From: Pseudomonas sp. REP124
GTDB lineage: Bacteria; Pseudomonadota; Gammaproteobacteria; Pseudomonadales; Pseudomonadaceae
Length of the DNA stretch: 34,204 bases
Direction: 5' to 3'
Assembly (NCBI RefSeq): GCF_020164475.1
Contig: NZ_JAIQWX010000063.1
Coordinates: forward strand, 1 to 34,204
Within the stretch, counting starts at the first letter, position 1, and every line of letters starts with the position of its first letter. Positions 1 through 7,787 of the stretch are shown here, in pieces. The notes below the pieces were generated by a model. It did no database searches. It saw nothing but the letters and a program-made list of their open reading frames with translations, and was not told the DNA's origin. Position numbers and translations under genes: made by a program.

Positions 1-26
1 ATCGCGAGCATGCTCGCTCCTACAGG
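1..26. repeat. REP-type palindrome (partial, at window edge)
   Basis: The first 26 bases contain the palindromic core GCGAGCATGCTCGC followed by TCCTACAG. This has the form of the repetitive extragenic palindromes of fluorescent pseudomonads. Only one copy is visible and it may be cut by the window edge. It lies just upstream of the dehydrogenase gene. Confidence 0.7.
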
Positions 27-58
27 TTCGCGGCAGACATTTCTTATGAGGTAGCGAC

Positions 59-1684
59 ATGAGCACAGCAGACTTCCTCGGCAACCTCTTCCCCGAGGCC
101 GGCAGCATCCCGGAAAAATACCTCTTCGACGCGCAGATCGAGCAGCGCGAATACCTGGTCGACGGCGTCCTGAAAACCTGGCCCGGCGCCCTGGCCACCG
201 TACGCAGCCCGGTGTACCTGAGCAGTGCGGCCGGCGATGAACAGGTCATCCTCGGCAGCACGCCGTTGCTGGACGCCGAGACCGCCCTCACCGCCCTCGA
301 CGCCGCCGTCCGCGCCTACGATCGCGGCCAGGGCCTGTGGCCGACCCTGCGCGTGGCCGAGCGCATCCAGCATGTCGAAACCTTCCTCAAGCACATGCGC
401 GAACAGCGCGAGGCCGTGGTGAAACTGCTGATGTGGGAAATCGGCAAGAACCTCAAGGATTCGGAAAAGGAATTCGACCGCACCTGCGATTACATCATCG
501 ACACCATCAACGCCCTGAAAGAACTCGACCGCCGCTCCAGCCGCTTCGAACTGGAACAGGACACCCTCGGCCAGATCCGTCGCGTACCGATGGGCGTGGC
601 GCTGTGCATGGGTCCCTACAACTACCCGTTGAACGAAACCTTCACCACGTTGATTCCGGCGTTGATCATGGGCAACACCGTTGTCTTCAAGCCGGCCAAG
701 CTCGGCGTACTGCTGATTCGCCCGCTGCTGGAGGCCTTTCGCGACAGCTTCCCGGCCGGGGTGATCAACGTGATCTACGGCAGCGGCCGCGAGACCGTCA
801 GCGCCCTGATGGCCAGCGGAAAAATTGATATCTTCGCCTTCATCGGCACCAACAAGGCGGCCAGCGACCTGAAGAAACTGCACCCGCGCCCTCACCGTCT
901 GCGGGCGGCATTGGGGCTGGATGCGAAGAACCCCGGCATCGTCCTGCCGGAGGTGGACCTGGACAACGCGGTCAGCGAAGCGCTCACCGGCTCCCTGTCG
1001 TTCAACGGCCAGCGTTGCACCGCGTTGAAAATCCTGTTTGTCCACGAAGACGTGGTCGACACCTTCATCGAGAAATTCAACGCCAAACTGGCCGCACTCA
1101 AACCTGGCATGCCTTGGGACAGTGGCGTGGCGCTGACGCCGCTGCCGGAAAAAGGCAAGGTCGATTATCTGCATGGTCTGGTGGCCGATGCCGTCGAGAA
1201 AGGCGCGAAAGTGGTCAACCCCAACGGTGGCGCGGCCCGGGCGTCGTTCTTCTACCCGGCGGTGTTGTACCCGGTGACGCCGCAGATGCGGGTCTATCAG
1301 GAAGAACAATTCGGCCCGGTGGTGCCCATCGTGCCGTACCGCCACCTGGACACCGTGATCGATTACGTCCTCGAATCGGACTTCGGCCAGCAACTGAGCA
1401 TCTTCGGCACCAACCCGGTGGCGGTCGGCCGCCTGGTCGACACCTTCGCCAATCAGGTCGGACGCATCAACCTCAACGCCCAGTGCCAGCGCGGCCCGGA
1501 CACCTACCCGTTCAACGGCCGCAAGAATTCGGCCGAGGGCACGTTGTCGGTACATGACGCGCTGAGGGTGTTTTCGATCCGGACCCTAGTCGCCACCAAA
1601 TTCCAGGAGACCAACAAGGACCTGATCAGCGAGATCATCAGTGGCCGCAGCTCGAGCTTTTTGACCACCGACTACATTTTCTGA
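59..1684 (+). CDS. gapN: NADP-dependent glyceraldehyde-3-phosphate dehydrogenase-like aldehyde dehydrogenase
   Basis: This 541-residue protein of the ALDH superfamily most resembles the non-phosphorylating, NADP-dependent glyceraldehyde-3-phosphate dehydrogenases. These oxidise glyceraldehyde-3-phosphate to 3-phosphoglycerate and yield NADPH in the cytoplasm. The cofactor-binding stretch MGPYNYPLNE and the catalytic-cysteine motif FNGQRCTALK (Cys320) are clear. The usual ELGG general-base motif is not present. The matching segment reads LGLDAKNP (residues 285-292), and Gly286 sits 34 residues before Cys320, where the Glu is normally found. The ATG start has GAGGT upstream. The FUSC gene begins 10 bases after its stop, so the two are probably cotranscribed. 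The family call is firm; the exact substrate is by homology only. Confidence 0.85.
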   Translation: MSTADFLGNLFPEAGSIPEKYLFDAQIEQREYLVDGVLKTWPGALATVRSPVYLSSAAGDEQVILGSTPLLDAETALTALDAAVRAYDRGQGLWPTLRVAERIQHVETFLKHMREQREAVVKLLMWEIGKNLKDSEKEFDRTCDYIIDTINALKELDRRSSRFELEQDTLGQIRRVPMGVALCMGPYNYPLNETFTTLIPALIMGNTVVFKPAKLGVLLIRPLLEAFRDSFPAGVINVIYGSGRETVSALMASGKIDIFAFIGTNKAASDLKKLHPRPHRLRAALGLDAKNPGIVLPEVDLDNAVSEALTGSLSFNGQRCTALKILFVHEDVVDTFIEKFNAKLAALKPGMPWDSGVALTPLPEKGKVDYLHGLVADAVEKGAKVVNPNGGAARASFFYPAVLYPVTPQMRVYQEEQFGPVVPIVPYRHLDTVIDYVLESDFGQQLSIFGTNPVAVGRLVDTFANQVGRINLNAQCQRGPDTYPFNGRKNSAEGTLSVHDALRVFSIRTLVATKFQETNKDLISEIISGRSSSFLTTDYIF

Positions 1685-1694
1685 GGAGGCGAAC

Positions 1695-2771
1695 CTGAGC
1701 AGGTCCCTGGAGCATCGACTGCCACCACTGCTGCGCCGGCTGCTGCGTCCGTTGCTGGACCCGTACCGGCGCTATCGCCATGCCAAGGTCATCCACGCGG
1801 TGCGCGTGTCGCTGGGGTTGCTGGCATCGATCCTGCTGACCACCGGCATTCATCTGCCCCACGGCGAATGGGCGTCGGTGACGATGCTGGTGGTGATCGG
1901 CGGTTTGCAGCACCACGGCAATATCGGCAAGAAGGCCGCGGAACGGGCCATCGGCACCCTGGTCGGAGCGGCGATCGGTCTGTTGCTAGTGCTGCAACAG
2001 GCCTGGCTCGGAATGCCCTGGCTGACCTATTTGGTGATGGCGGTGATCTGCGGATTTTTCTCCTATCACGCCATCGGCAAAGGCGGATACACCGCACTGC
2101 TGGCAGGTATCACCGTCTTCATCGTCGCCGGTCATGGCGACAACCCGATCTCCGACGGCTTGTGGCGCGGCGTCGATATTCTGATCGGCATTGCGCTGGC
2201 CTTGGCATTTTCCTTCGCCCTGCCGCTCTACGCTGTCTATTCCTGGCGCTACAACCTGGCCGACGCCCTGCGGGACTGCGCGAAGATCTACGGACGGATC
2301 ATCGACGGCCAGCCCGTCACCGCCGACGAACACCTCAAACTCGTGGGTCGCCTGAACGCGGTGATGGTGCAACTGCGCTCGCTGATGCCATCGGTGTCCA
2401 AGGAAGTGAAGATTTCCATGACCGAGCTCGACGCCATCCAGCGGCACTTGCGCATGTGTGTCAGTACCCTGGAGATTCTGGGCAATACGCGGCCGGATGG
2501 CGGGGATGCTGAAGCGATGGGTCAGCTGCAATCCGAGTTCAAAACCGAACATCGGCTGATCCGGGTGCAACTGATTGGCATGGCCCGGGCGCTCAAGACC
2601 GGTGAATACCTGCGCCTCGAGCGGTCCGCGCCAGTGCCGTCGGACTCCCTTCAAAACACGCCGATCCATAGTTCTCAGGACGGTTACCGACTGTTGATCC
2701 GCCAGTTGGCGGCCAATATCGGCGAGATGCGCCAGCGTCTGGCCAGAACCGCGCCGCAGTGGAGCATTTAG
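1695..2771 (+). CDS. FUSC-family inner-membrane protein (fusaric acid resistance/YccS-like)
   Basis: The protein is about 358 residues. The N-terminal half carries five or six hydrophobic segments (roughly residues 35-180) typical of FUSC/aromatic-acid exporter proteins. A soluble helical C-terminal half follows. The only orthodox alternative start in the 5' part of the frame is a TTG at 1752 with no good ribosome site. The frame stays open upstream to CTG at 1695, which follows GAGGAG (1683-1688) at ideal spacing, so I chose CTG. The added residues (MSRSLEHRLPPLLRRLLRPL) form a basic amphipathic leader. It lies directly behind the dehydrogenase gene. Its stop codon overlaps the stop of the convergent EamA gene. 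Transport substrate unknown. Confidence 0.78.
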   Translation: MSRSLEHRLPPLLRRLLRPLLDPYRRYRHAKVIHAVRVSLGLLASILLTTGIHLPHGEWASVTMLVVIGGLQHHGNIGKKAAERAIGTLVGAAIGLLLVLQQAWLGMPWLTYLVMAVICGFFSYHAIGKGGYTALLAGITVFIVAGHGDNPISDGLWRGVDILIGIALALAFSFALPLYAVYSWRYNLADALRDCAKIYGRIIDGQPVTADEHLKLVGRLNAVMVQLRSLMPSVSKEVKISMTELDAIQRHLRMCVSTLEILGNTRPDGGDAEAMGQLQSEFKTEHRLIRVQLIGMARALKTGEYLRLERSAPVPSDSLQNTPIHSSQDGYRLLIRQLAANIGEMRQRLARTAPQWSI

Positions 2772-3664
2772 GAGTTGGTTACCGCCTTGCGAAACTTCAG
2801 ACTCCACCCCTGCTGCATCCCGGCAGCCGCCAGCAAGATGGCGACCACGCCGATCCATTGCAGCGGTTCCAGACGGTGACCGAAGGCAAACCAGTCGACG
2901 AAGATCGCTGCGATCGGGTAAATGAACGACAGCGCGCCGGTCAATGCGGTCGGCAGTTTTTGGATGGCGCCGTACAGCAGCACGTACATCACGCCGGTGT
3001 GCACGATGCCCAGGGTCACCAGGCTGGCCCAGGCACTCGGCGCCTGTGGCAGCGCTGAAAAGTTCGCAAAGGGTGCGAGCAGCAGCACGCCGGTGCTGAC
3101 CTGAATCAACGCGATCAGATGCGGTGGTGTACCGGTCAGGCGCTTGATGATCAGCGCGGCAATCGCGTAAAGGAATGCGGCGCCCAGCGCCAGCACGATG
3201 CCAATCAGGTATTCATTGCCACTCTCGCCCTGCCCGCTGTGTGCGCTGACGATTGCCAGCATGCCGAGGAACGAAACGCCCAGCCATGAGAGTTTCTGCA
3301 CGGTGATTTTCTCGTTGAGAAACACTGCGGCCAGCCCCACCAGCATGAACGGCTGAACGTTGTAGACCGCCGTGCCGATAGCAATGGAAGCCCGTGAGTA
3401 AGACGCGAACAACAGCACCCAGTTACCGACAATCGCAACGCCGCTGAGCACAGCCAGCAGGAAGGTGGTGCGGGTCAGGATCCCCGGACGGAGGAAGCCG
3501 AATGCCGCGCAAATCAGTAACAACGTGCCCGCGCCGAACAGGCAGCGCCAGAACACCACATCCAGAACCGGTTGCCCGGACACCAGCACAAACCAGCCGA
3601 TGGTGCCGGAGATCAGCATGGCGGCGGTCATTTCCAACGAGCCATGGCGTATTGTCTTGTCCAT
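2768..3664 (-). CDS. EamA/DMT-superfamily transporter
   Basis: The protein has 298 residues and about ten evenly spaced hydrophobic segments in two repeated halves, the layout of drug/metabolite transporter (EamA) proteins of the inner membrane. They usually export metabolites or amino acids, but the substrate cannot be read from sequence. The frame is open to 3700. I chose the ATG at 3664 (MDKTIRHG) because AGAGGAG lies seven bases upstream of it. It is divergent from the Lrp/AsnC gene with 136 bp between them, an arrangement in which the regulator often controls the exporter. Its stop overlaps that of the convergent FUSC gene. Confidence 0.85.
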   Translation of the reverse strand: MDKTIRHGSLEMTAAMLISGTIGWFVLVSGQPVLDVVFWRCLFGAGTLLLICAAFGFLRPGILTRTTFLLAVLSGVAIVGNWVLLFASYSRASIAIGTAVYNVQPFMLVGLAAVFLNEKITVQKLSWLGVSFLGMLAIVSAHSGQGESGNEYLIGIVLALGAAFLYAIAALIIKRLTGTPPHLIALIQVSTGVLLLAPFANFSALPQAPSAWASLVTLGIVHTGVMYVLLYGAIQKLPTALTGALSFIYPIAAIFVDWFAFGHRLEPLQWIGVVAILLAAAGMQQGWSLKFRKAVTNS

Positions 3665-3800
3665 CTTCAGACTCCTCTGTTGATGGGCAAAGTATGACAA
3701 GCCGCGCAGGGGCTACTCCAGCGCATAAATCAGGCTAAACTCGGCATCTGCCTTCTTTATCAAGGCAATTGTTGAAAACTGCCTAATTGAGGATTTCATC

Positions 3801-4238
3801 ATGACCGACGATATCGACCAGGTGCTGATCAGCGCCTTGATGGAAGACTCGCGACGCTCGCTCAAGGCATTGGCGCAGATCAGTGGTTTGTCTTCGCCCA
3901 GCGTCGCCGAGCGCCTGCGCCGCCTGGAAGAACGCGGCGTACTCAAAGGCTACACCGTTGAAATCGATCCGAAATGCTTCGGCTATCAGCTTCAGGCCAT
4001 CGTGCGGGTTCGTCCACTGCCGGGCCAGTTGCATGAAGTGGAGCGGCAAATCATGGCCATTCCCGAGTTCACCGAGTGCGACAAGGTCACCGGCGAAGAC
4101 TGTTTCATCGCGCGCCTGCACGTACGCTCGATGGAACAACTGGACGCCCTGCTCGATCGCCTCAACACGCTTGCGGAAACCAACACGGCGATCATCAAGA
4201 AAACGTCGGTCAAACGCCGGTTGCCGCCGATGGCGTGA
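3801..4238 (+). CDS. Lrp/AsnC-family transcriptional regulator
   Basis: The 145-residue protein has the usual length for the family. The N-terminal winged helix-turn-helix spans about residues 5-50 (ALAQISGLSSPSVAERLRRL) and is followed by the RAM/ligand-sensing domain. Such proteins bind DNA as oligomers and respond to amino acids. The ATG is preceded by TGAGGAT. The gene is divergent from the EamA transporter, which is its most likely target by analogy with other Lrp-exporter pairs (inference). It ends at a strong bidirectional terminator shared with the convergent YccA gene. Confidence 0.88.
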   Translation: MTDDIDQVLISALMEDSRRSLKALAQISGLSSPSVAERLRRLEERGVLKGYTVEIDPKCFGYQLQAIVRVRPLPGQLHEVERQIMAIPEFTECDKVTGEDCFIARLHVRSMEQLDALLDRLNTLAETNTAIIKKTSVKRRLPPMA

Positions 4239-4263
4239 GCCTTCGCACAAATCGCAGTCAATA

Positions 4264-4287
4264 AAAAACCCGCCGAAGCGGGTTTTT
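4264..4287. terminator. Bidirectional Rho-independent terminator
   Basis: A perfect 10-bp stem, AAAAACCCGC / GCGGGTTTTT with loop CGAA, carries an A-tract on one side and a T-tract on the other. It lies between the convergent lrp-like and yccA-like genes and can serve both. Confidence 0.9.
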
Positions 4288-4304
4288 CATTTCAGAGCTA
4301 CTGA

Positions 4305-4976
4305 TCAGTCGTCGCGGCTCATGATGCCGAAGATCTGCAACAAGCTGATGAACAGGTTGTAGATCGATACATACAGGCTGATGGTTGCCATGATGTAGTT
4401 ACGCTCGCCGCCATGAATGATGGCGCTGGTCTGGAACAGAATGCACACCGAGGAGAACAGCACGAAACCTGCGCTGATCGCCAGTTGCAGACCGCTGACC
4501 TGGAAGAAGAAGCTTGCCAGCGTCGCACCCAGCAGGACGAAGAAACCTGCGGTGATGAAACCGCCGAGGAAGCTCATGTCCTTGCGGGTGATCAGCACGT
4601 AGGCCGACAGACCACCGAACACCAGTGCGGTCATCGCGAACGCCGAGCTGACGACTTCAGCGCCGCCCTGCATGCCCAGGTAACGGTTGAGGATCGGGCC
4701 GAGCAGGAAACCCATGAAACCGGTCAGGGCAAATGCCGACACCAGGCCCCAGGCCGAATCACGGAGTTTGTTGGTGAGGAAGAACAGACCGTAGAAGCCG
4801 ATCAGCACCACGAAGATGTTCGGGTAGCCGACACGCATCTGCTGAGCGACGTAGGCCATCAGGCCACTGAATGCGAGGGTAAGGGCGAGCAAGCCGTAAG
4901 TGTTTCGCAGGACGCGGCTAACCTCTAGCTGCTCAGCCTGCAAGCTGTTATTAACTGCGTAATCCTGTTCGCGCAT
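4305..4976 (-). CDS. Bax inhibitor-1/YccA family membrane protein
   Basis: This is a 223-residue protein with seven hydrophobic segments after a short soluble N-terminus (MREQDYAVNN), typical of BI-1/YccA proteins (TMBIM family). E. coli YccA binds the FtsH protease and limits its action on membrane proteins; others act as ion leak channels. The ATG has AGGAG upstream. A TATGAT -10-like box lies on the minus strand about 40 bases upstream (5013-5018 on the plus strand reads ATCATA). It appears to be monocistronic and ends at the shared terminator. Confidence 0.87.
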   Translation of the reverse strand: MREQDYAVNNSLQAEQLEVSRVLRNTYGLLALTLAFSGLMAYVAQQMRVGYPNIFVVLIGFYGLFFLTNKLRDSAWGLVSAFALTGFMGFLLGPILNRYLGMQGGAEVVSSAFAMTALVFGGLSAYVLITRKDMSFLGGFITAGFFVLLGATLASFFFQVSGLQLAISAGFVLFSSVCILFQTSAIIHGGERNYIMATISLYVSIYNLFISLLQIFGIMSRDD

Positions 4977-5053
4977 GGCGACACTCCTGTTGGTTTGTAA
5001 CGTTCAGACGCAAAGATCATAACAGACGCTCTGTAACAAGCTATGCAGAGAGT

Positions 5054-5081
5054 TTGACAGTGTGTTTCATTCAGGTATTAT
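5054..5081 (+). promoter_or_regulatory. Sigma-70 promoter of tRNA-Ser
   Basis: TTGACA (5054-5059) and TATTAT (5076-5081) are separated by 16 bases. A GC-rich discriminator (GGCGCCCGC) follows, typical of stable-RNA promoters under stringent control. The tRNA starts at 5100. Confidence 0.8.
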
Positions 5082-5099
5082 GGCGCCCGCAACAGATAC

Positions 5100-5187
5100 G
5101 GAGGTGTGGCCGAGTGGTTTAAGGCAACGGTCTTGAAAACCGTCGACTGTAACAGGTCCATGAGTTCGAATCCCATCGCCTCCGCCA
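5100..5187 (+). tRNA. tRNA-Ser (anticodon UGA)
   Basis: The acceptor stem GGAGGTG pairs with CGCCTCC, with one G-T wobble. The anticodon loop CTTGAAA sits between ACGGT and ACCGT and gives anticodon TGA (reads UCA and related serine codons). A long variable arm and the T-loop GTTCGAATC are visible. The 3' CCA is encoded (5185-5187). Serine tRNA genes are frequent integration sites, and everything downstream in this window looks more accessory than what lies upstream. I found no clear second copy of the tRNA 3' end within the window. Confidence 0.95.
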
Positions 5188-5195
5188 TCTTCATA

Positions 5196-5227
5196 CGACA
5201 AAGCCCTGATTATTCAGGGCTTTGTCG
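5196..5227 (+). terminator. Terminator hairpin after tRNA-Ser
   Basis: A perfect 14-bp inverted repeat (CGACAAAGCCCTGA and its complement) with the loop TTAT is followed by TTT. It begins 9 bases after the tRNA CCA end. Confidence 0.85.
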
Positions 5228-5426
5228 TTTCTGTAATCCGTAATTTCGGCTCAGCCCATACTCCAGCCCACACCTTAGAAAAATCACTGTTTTTCGACAA
5301 CTATCCATTTCGGCTGGCAGAGGGCACCAAATCAGCGGCAACCGGCCCTGTCTACTTTTAATCCAAACCAGATTGATCGCCATGCGGACGTACGGGCTCG
5401 CCTAACGGACAAACGACTGTCGATGC
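5228..5426. other. Intergenic stretch between tRNA-Ser and cupin gene
   Basis: These 199 bases lie downstream of both flanking genes. I see no gene, no repeat of the tRNA end and no convincing hairpin. If an island were integrated at the tRNA this is where the junction would be, but nothing here proves it. Confidence 0.4.
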
Positions 5427-5900
5427 CTATTTGGACAGAATTACGATCGGGGTGTCTTTCTTCACGATGTATGTCGCAAGCTCGGAGCCAGTGGTGCTGC
5501 CGATGTTCGTGGCGATATGAGCGGTGCCTTCCGGGATGTACAAGGAGTCGCCGGCTTTGAGCGTAACGGCCGGCTGCCCTTCAAGCTCATACTTGAAGGT
5601 ACCACTGATGACATACGCCACCTCAACACCTGGGTGAGAATGCTTCGGTGCTGCGACACCTGGATCGAAGTCAACGCGTACCTGGATAACTTCTCGATCG
5701 GAGACACCCAGATCACGCTTGACGAGATCTGTACGATGCAAGCCTGTCTGCCAGCTCTTCGCTGCCGGCGCACCTTGTACAGCTGCGGAGTTTTTCACGT
5801 CTTCAGCGTGGGCGATCGCCGTCATTCCAGAAAGGGAAACGGCGGCGGCAATGGCGGCACCAAACATGCCGATAGTTTTGCGGGCGTTGAAACGAGACAT
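5427..5900 (-). CDS. Secreted cupin-domain protein
   Basis: This is a 157-residue single-domain cupin. Residues 1-32 form a signal peptide: a basic start, a hydrophobic core and cleavage after AHA. The metal-binding pattern is complete: His87, His89 and Glu93 in KHSHPGVE, and His128 in IPEGTAHIA. It is therefore probably a periplasmic metal-binding enzyme or stress protein of unknown substrate. The frame is open to 6137, but I chose ATG 5900 because GGAGA precedes it and the signal peptide starts there. The 5' region shares a TGTATC-N23-GATACA element with the alpha/beta hydrolase gene at 10517, so the two may be coregulated. Confidence 0.8.
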   Translation of the reverse strand: MSRFNARKTIGMFGAAIAAAVSLSGMTAIAHAEDVKNSAAVQGAPAAKSWQTGLHRTDLVKRDLGVSDREVIQVRVDFDPGVAAPKHSHPGVEVAYVISGTFKYELEGQPAVTLKAGDSLYIPEGTAHIATNIGSTTGSELATYIVKKDTPIVILSK

Positions 5901-6009
5901 TGAGCTTCTCCGATGAGTGCACGGTTTAGGCCGTGTTTTGTTCCGCTGATGCGGTGAGTCCATTTCGAGCCAACGGTGTATCTCATAGGTGTCGGGGAGA
6001 CCGGGGTTT

Positions 6010-6044
6010 TGTATCGGAAACTCGCTAAAGACATCAGAGATACA
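6010..6044 (-). promoter_or_regulatory. Candidate operator TGTATC-N23-GATACA upstream of cupin
   Basis: TGTATC (6010-6015) and GATACA (6039-6044) form a hexamer inverted repeat separated by 23 bases, about 110 bases upstream of the cupin start. The same pair with the same 23-base gap occurs at 10381-10415, upstream of the secreted hydrolase. Another TGTATC lies at 5977-5982. A regulator site is inferred; no regulator is identified. The rest of the 370-bp gap 5901-6270 holds the 5' region of the divergent LRAT-like gene and shows nothing else I recognise. Confidence 0.45.
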
Positions 6045-6270
6045 CTGCGCTACAAACCACACCCCCACTCGCTTCATCCGCAAGGGTTGCATTGTTAATT
6101 GGATGAAACACTTCGTGCCCCAAGTGGTTTTGATCACTGGCTGATTTCGTAAAAGTAATACTGAAGTATTAGACGCACATATAAATTGGCTACTCGATCA
6201 AAACCTATGTGCAACTGCCCGCTTTCCTCCAAAAAGATACCCTGAATCCAAGGCTTCAGAGGAAAGCATC

Positions 6271-6861
6271 ATGAAAAAGCTACTGATAAAAACAGTCGGC
6301 ATCCTGTCCTCACTGGGTTCCATATATTTGAACTCGGCAGTTGTAAACATTGACTGCGAATCAAGTGTGGAGGATCAATTCCTCGAAAGCGGCTCGCGTT
6401 GTACCGGCGCGGCCCATTCAATAACCATTCAATCAAGCTCAGCGGCGATCCAGGTGATGACCAGTGAAGACCTGGTTGCCGGGTCGCATCTGGTCAGCCC
6501 GCGTAAATTCTACGTCCATCATGGCATTTACCTGGGGGACGGCAAGGTAGCGCACTATTCAGGGCTGAGTTCCTCGCTCCAGGCCGGCCCGATCGTTGTC
6601 ACCGACCTGGAACATTTTGCAAGCGGAAACTCAGTTTTAGTTCATCCAGAACACTGCGGTTTCCCAAGCGACGAGATAATTGATCGCGCCCTTTCGAGAG
6701 TGGGAGAATCGCAATACAAAATCCTCTCGAATAACTGCGAGCATTTTTGTAATTGGTGTATCTACGGACATAGCTACAGTTCACAAGTTAGCAAGTACTT
6801 TCATCAACCACTTCGTTTGTTTCGGCTGATGTTTTCATCGAAAACCGGACTCATTGCTTGA
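6271..6861 (+). CDS. LRAT-domain (NlpC/P60-like) protein
   Basis: The 196-residue protein starts with a hydrophobic N-terminal segment (about residues 5-25), a signal peptide or membrane anchor. An LRAT domain spans roughly residues 65-170. The triad can be placed: His83 in YVHHGIYLGDG, His95 in VAHYSG (12 residues later, as in vertebrate LRAT His60/His72) and the nucleophile Cys156 in NNCEHFCNWC. The family includes acyltransferases and thiol hydrolases acting on lipids or amides. Bacterial members are poorly characterised, so the substrate is unknown. The ATG follows AGAGGA at seven bases. AT content appears higher than in its neighbours, which would fit transfer. Confidence 0.75.
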   Translation: MKKLLIKTVGILSSLGSIYLNSAVVNIDCESSVEDQFLESGSRCTGAAHSITIQSSSAAIQVMTSEDLVAGSHLVSPRKFYVHHGIYLGDGKVAHYSGLSSSLQAGPIVVTDLEHFASGNSVLVHPEHCGFPSDEIIDRALSRVGESQYKILSNNCEHFCNWCIYGHSYSSQVSKYFHQPLRLFRLMFSSKTGLIA

Positions 6862-7083
6862 GTTCGAGCCGCTGTCTTCCCGCACGAATTTTCAGTTCGC
6901 CTTTGAGTGCCACCACCAGCCTGGTTTCCTGACGATGCATCAACGGCAGGTTGTGAGCATGCAGAGGCAGCTCAAAGCGCATGGCTGTGCCCGCCCCACC
7001 GATGCCCCCCCCCGCGAGACATCAATCCAGACCGGATAACCATTGGGCACCAGCGCCAGTGATTCCGAGTTTTCAACGCTCAT
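6851..7083 (-). pseudogene. Cupin-like gene fragment, frameshifted at a C9 tract
   Basis: Reading from ATG at 7083, the minus strand begins MSVENSESLALVPNGYP and stays sensible up to a run of nine G (plus strand C9, 7005-7013). In the frame as given it then runs into a stop. With one more G the frame stays open to a stop at 6851-6853 and gives a cupin-like stretch including LHAHNLPLMHRQE and LVVALKGELKIRAG. The result is only about 76 residues and lacks the second cupin motif, so it is a truncated remnant as well. Its 3' end overlaps the end of the LRAT gene. It is divergent from cynS across the CynR-like control region. A sequencing error in the homopolymer is an alternative to a true frameshift. 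Confidence 0.5.
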
Positions 7084-7100
7084 GCTCCCCACAACGTTCA

Positions 7101-7154
7101 TCTATAGGCAGGACTTATGCAGCGCATTGCATATCGGTCTTGGACGCTATCGAT
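7101..7154 (+). promoter_or_regulatory. CynR-type control region, copy 1 (upstream of cynS)
   Basis: This 54-base block aligns without gaps to 15019-15072 upstream of cynR, with 41 identities. Shared cores are CTATAGG, CGCATTG, ATATCGG and GCTATCG. CynR in E. coli binds the region upstream of the cyn structural genes and its own gene. Conservation next to both cynS and cynR points to the CynR binding region here. Confidence 0.7.
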
Positions 7155-7220
7155 CAATGGGCAGAAGATCACTCCACACCTCAGCAACACCAACCAAGCA
7201 AACCCGATAGGAGATTCACC

Positions 7221-7688
7221 ATGCAACAGTCCCACGCTTACAACGACACCAGCCTCGAACTGACCGCTAAAATTCTGGACGCCAAGGCTCGTAAAAATCT
7301 GTCCTTCGAGGACGTCGCTGAAGGCACCGGCCTCGGCCTGGCTTATGTCACCGCTGCCCTGCTCGGCCAACATCCACTGCCCGAAGCCGCTGCAAAAGTG
7401 ATCGGCGAAAAACTGGATCTGGATGCCGACTCGATCGCCCGTCTGCAAGTCATCCCACTGCGCGGCAGCCTGTCGGGTGTACCTACGGACCCAACCATTT
7501 ACCGTTTCTACGAAATGATCCAGATCTACGGCACCACCCTCAAAGCCCTGGTTCACGAGCAGTTCGGCGACGGCATCATCAGCGCGATCAACTTCAAACT
7601 GGACATGAAGAAAGTAGAAGACCCGGAAGGCGGTCACCGTGCAGTGATCACCCTCGATGGCAAGTTCCTGCCACTGCGTCCTTTCTAA
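7221..7688 (+). CDS. cynS: Cyanate hydratase (cyanase)
   Basis: The 155-residue protein matches the usual cyanase length of about 156. It converts cyanate plus bicarbonate to ammonia and CO2 in the cytoplasm as a decamer (EC 4.2.1.104). An N-terminal helical DNA-binding-like domain is followed by the signature DPTIYRFYEMIQIYG. The catalytic residues align one position before the E. coli numbering: Arg95, Glu98 and Ser121 (GDGIISAINF). The frame is open to 6981, but the ATG at 7221 has AGGAG eight bases upstream. A CynR-type control region lies 67 bases upstream. The next genes on the strand are a DUF2790 protein and the carbonic anhydrase that recycles bicarbonate. Confidence 0.95.
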   Translation: MQQSHAYNDTSLELTAKILDAKARKNLSFEDVAEGTGLGLAYVTAALLGQHPLPEAAAKVIGEKLDLDADSIARLQVIPLRGSLSGVPTDPTIYRFYEMIQIYGTTLKALVHEQFGDGIISAINFKLDMKKVEDPEGGHRAVITLDGKFLPLRPF

Positions 7689-7710
7689 GTTGCACCGGCA
7701 TCTGTAAATC

Positions 7711-7731
7711 GGCCCGCAATCTCTGCGGGCC
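7711..7731 (+). terminator. Hairpin between cynS and the DUF2790 gene
   Basis: GGCCCGCA and TGCGGGCC form an 8-bp stem with loop ATCTC. The following bases are only weakly T-rich, so it may attenuate transcription or protect the cynS end rather than fully terminate. Confidence 0.5.
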
Positions 7732-7787
7732 TGCTTCAAAAACTTACTGACCCTTATCGACCACCACATTTGATTGGAGGAACCGTC

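Noticed and set aside
44..1555. 503-codon open frame on the minus strand
   Set aside because: It lies entirely opposite the gapN-like gene. It is an antisense shadow of a high-GC coding region, with no ribosome site or recognisable domain.
1986..2858. 290-codon minus-strand frame opposite FUSC
   Set aside because: It is a GC-rich shadow of the FUSC gene and has no motif.
2759..3058. 99-codon plus-strand frame opposite the EamA gene
   Set aside because: It is antisense to a clear ten-helix transporter and has no ribosome site.
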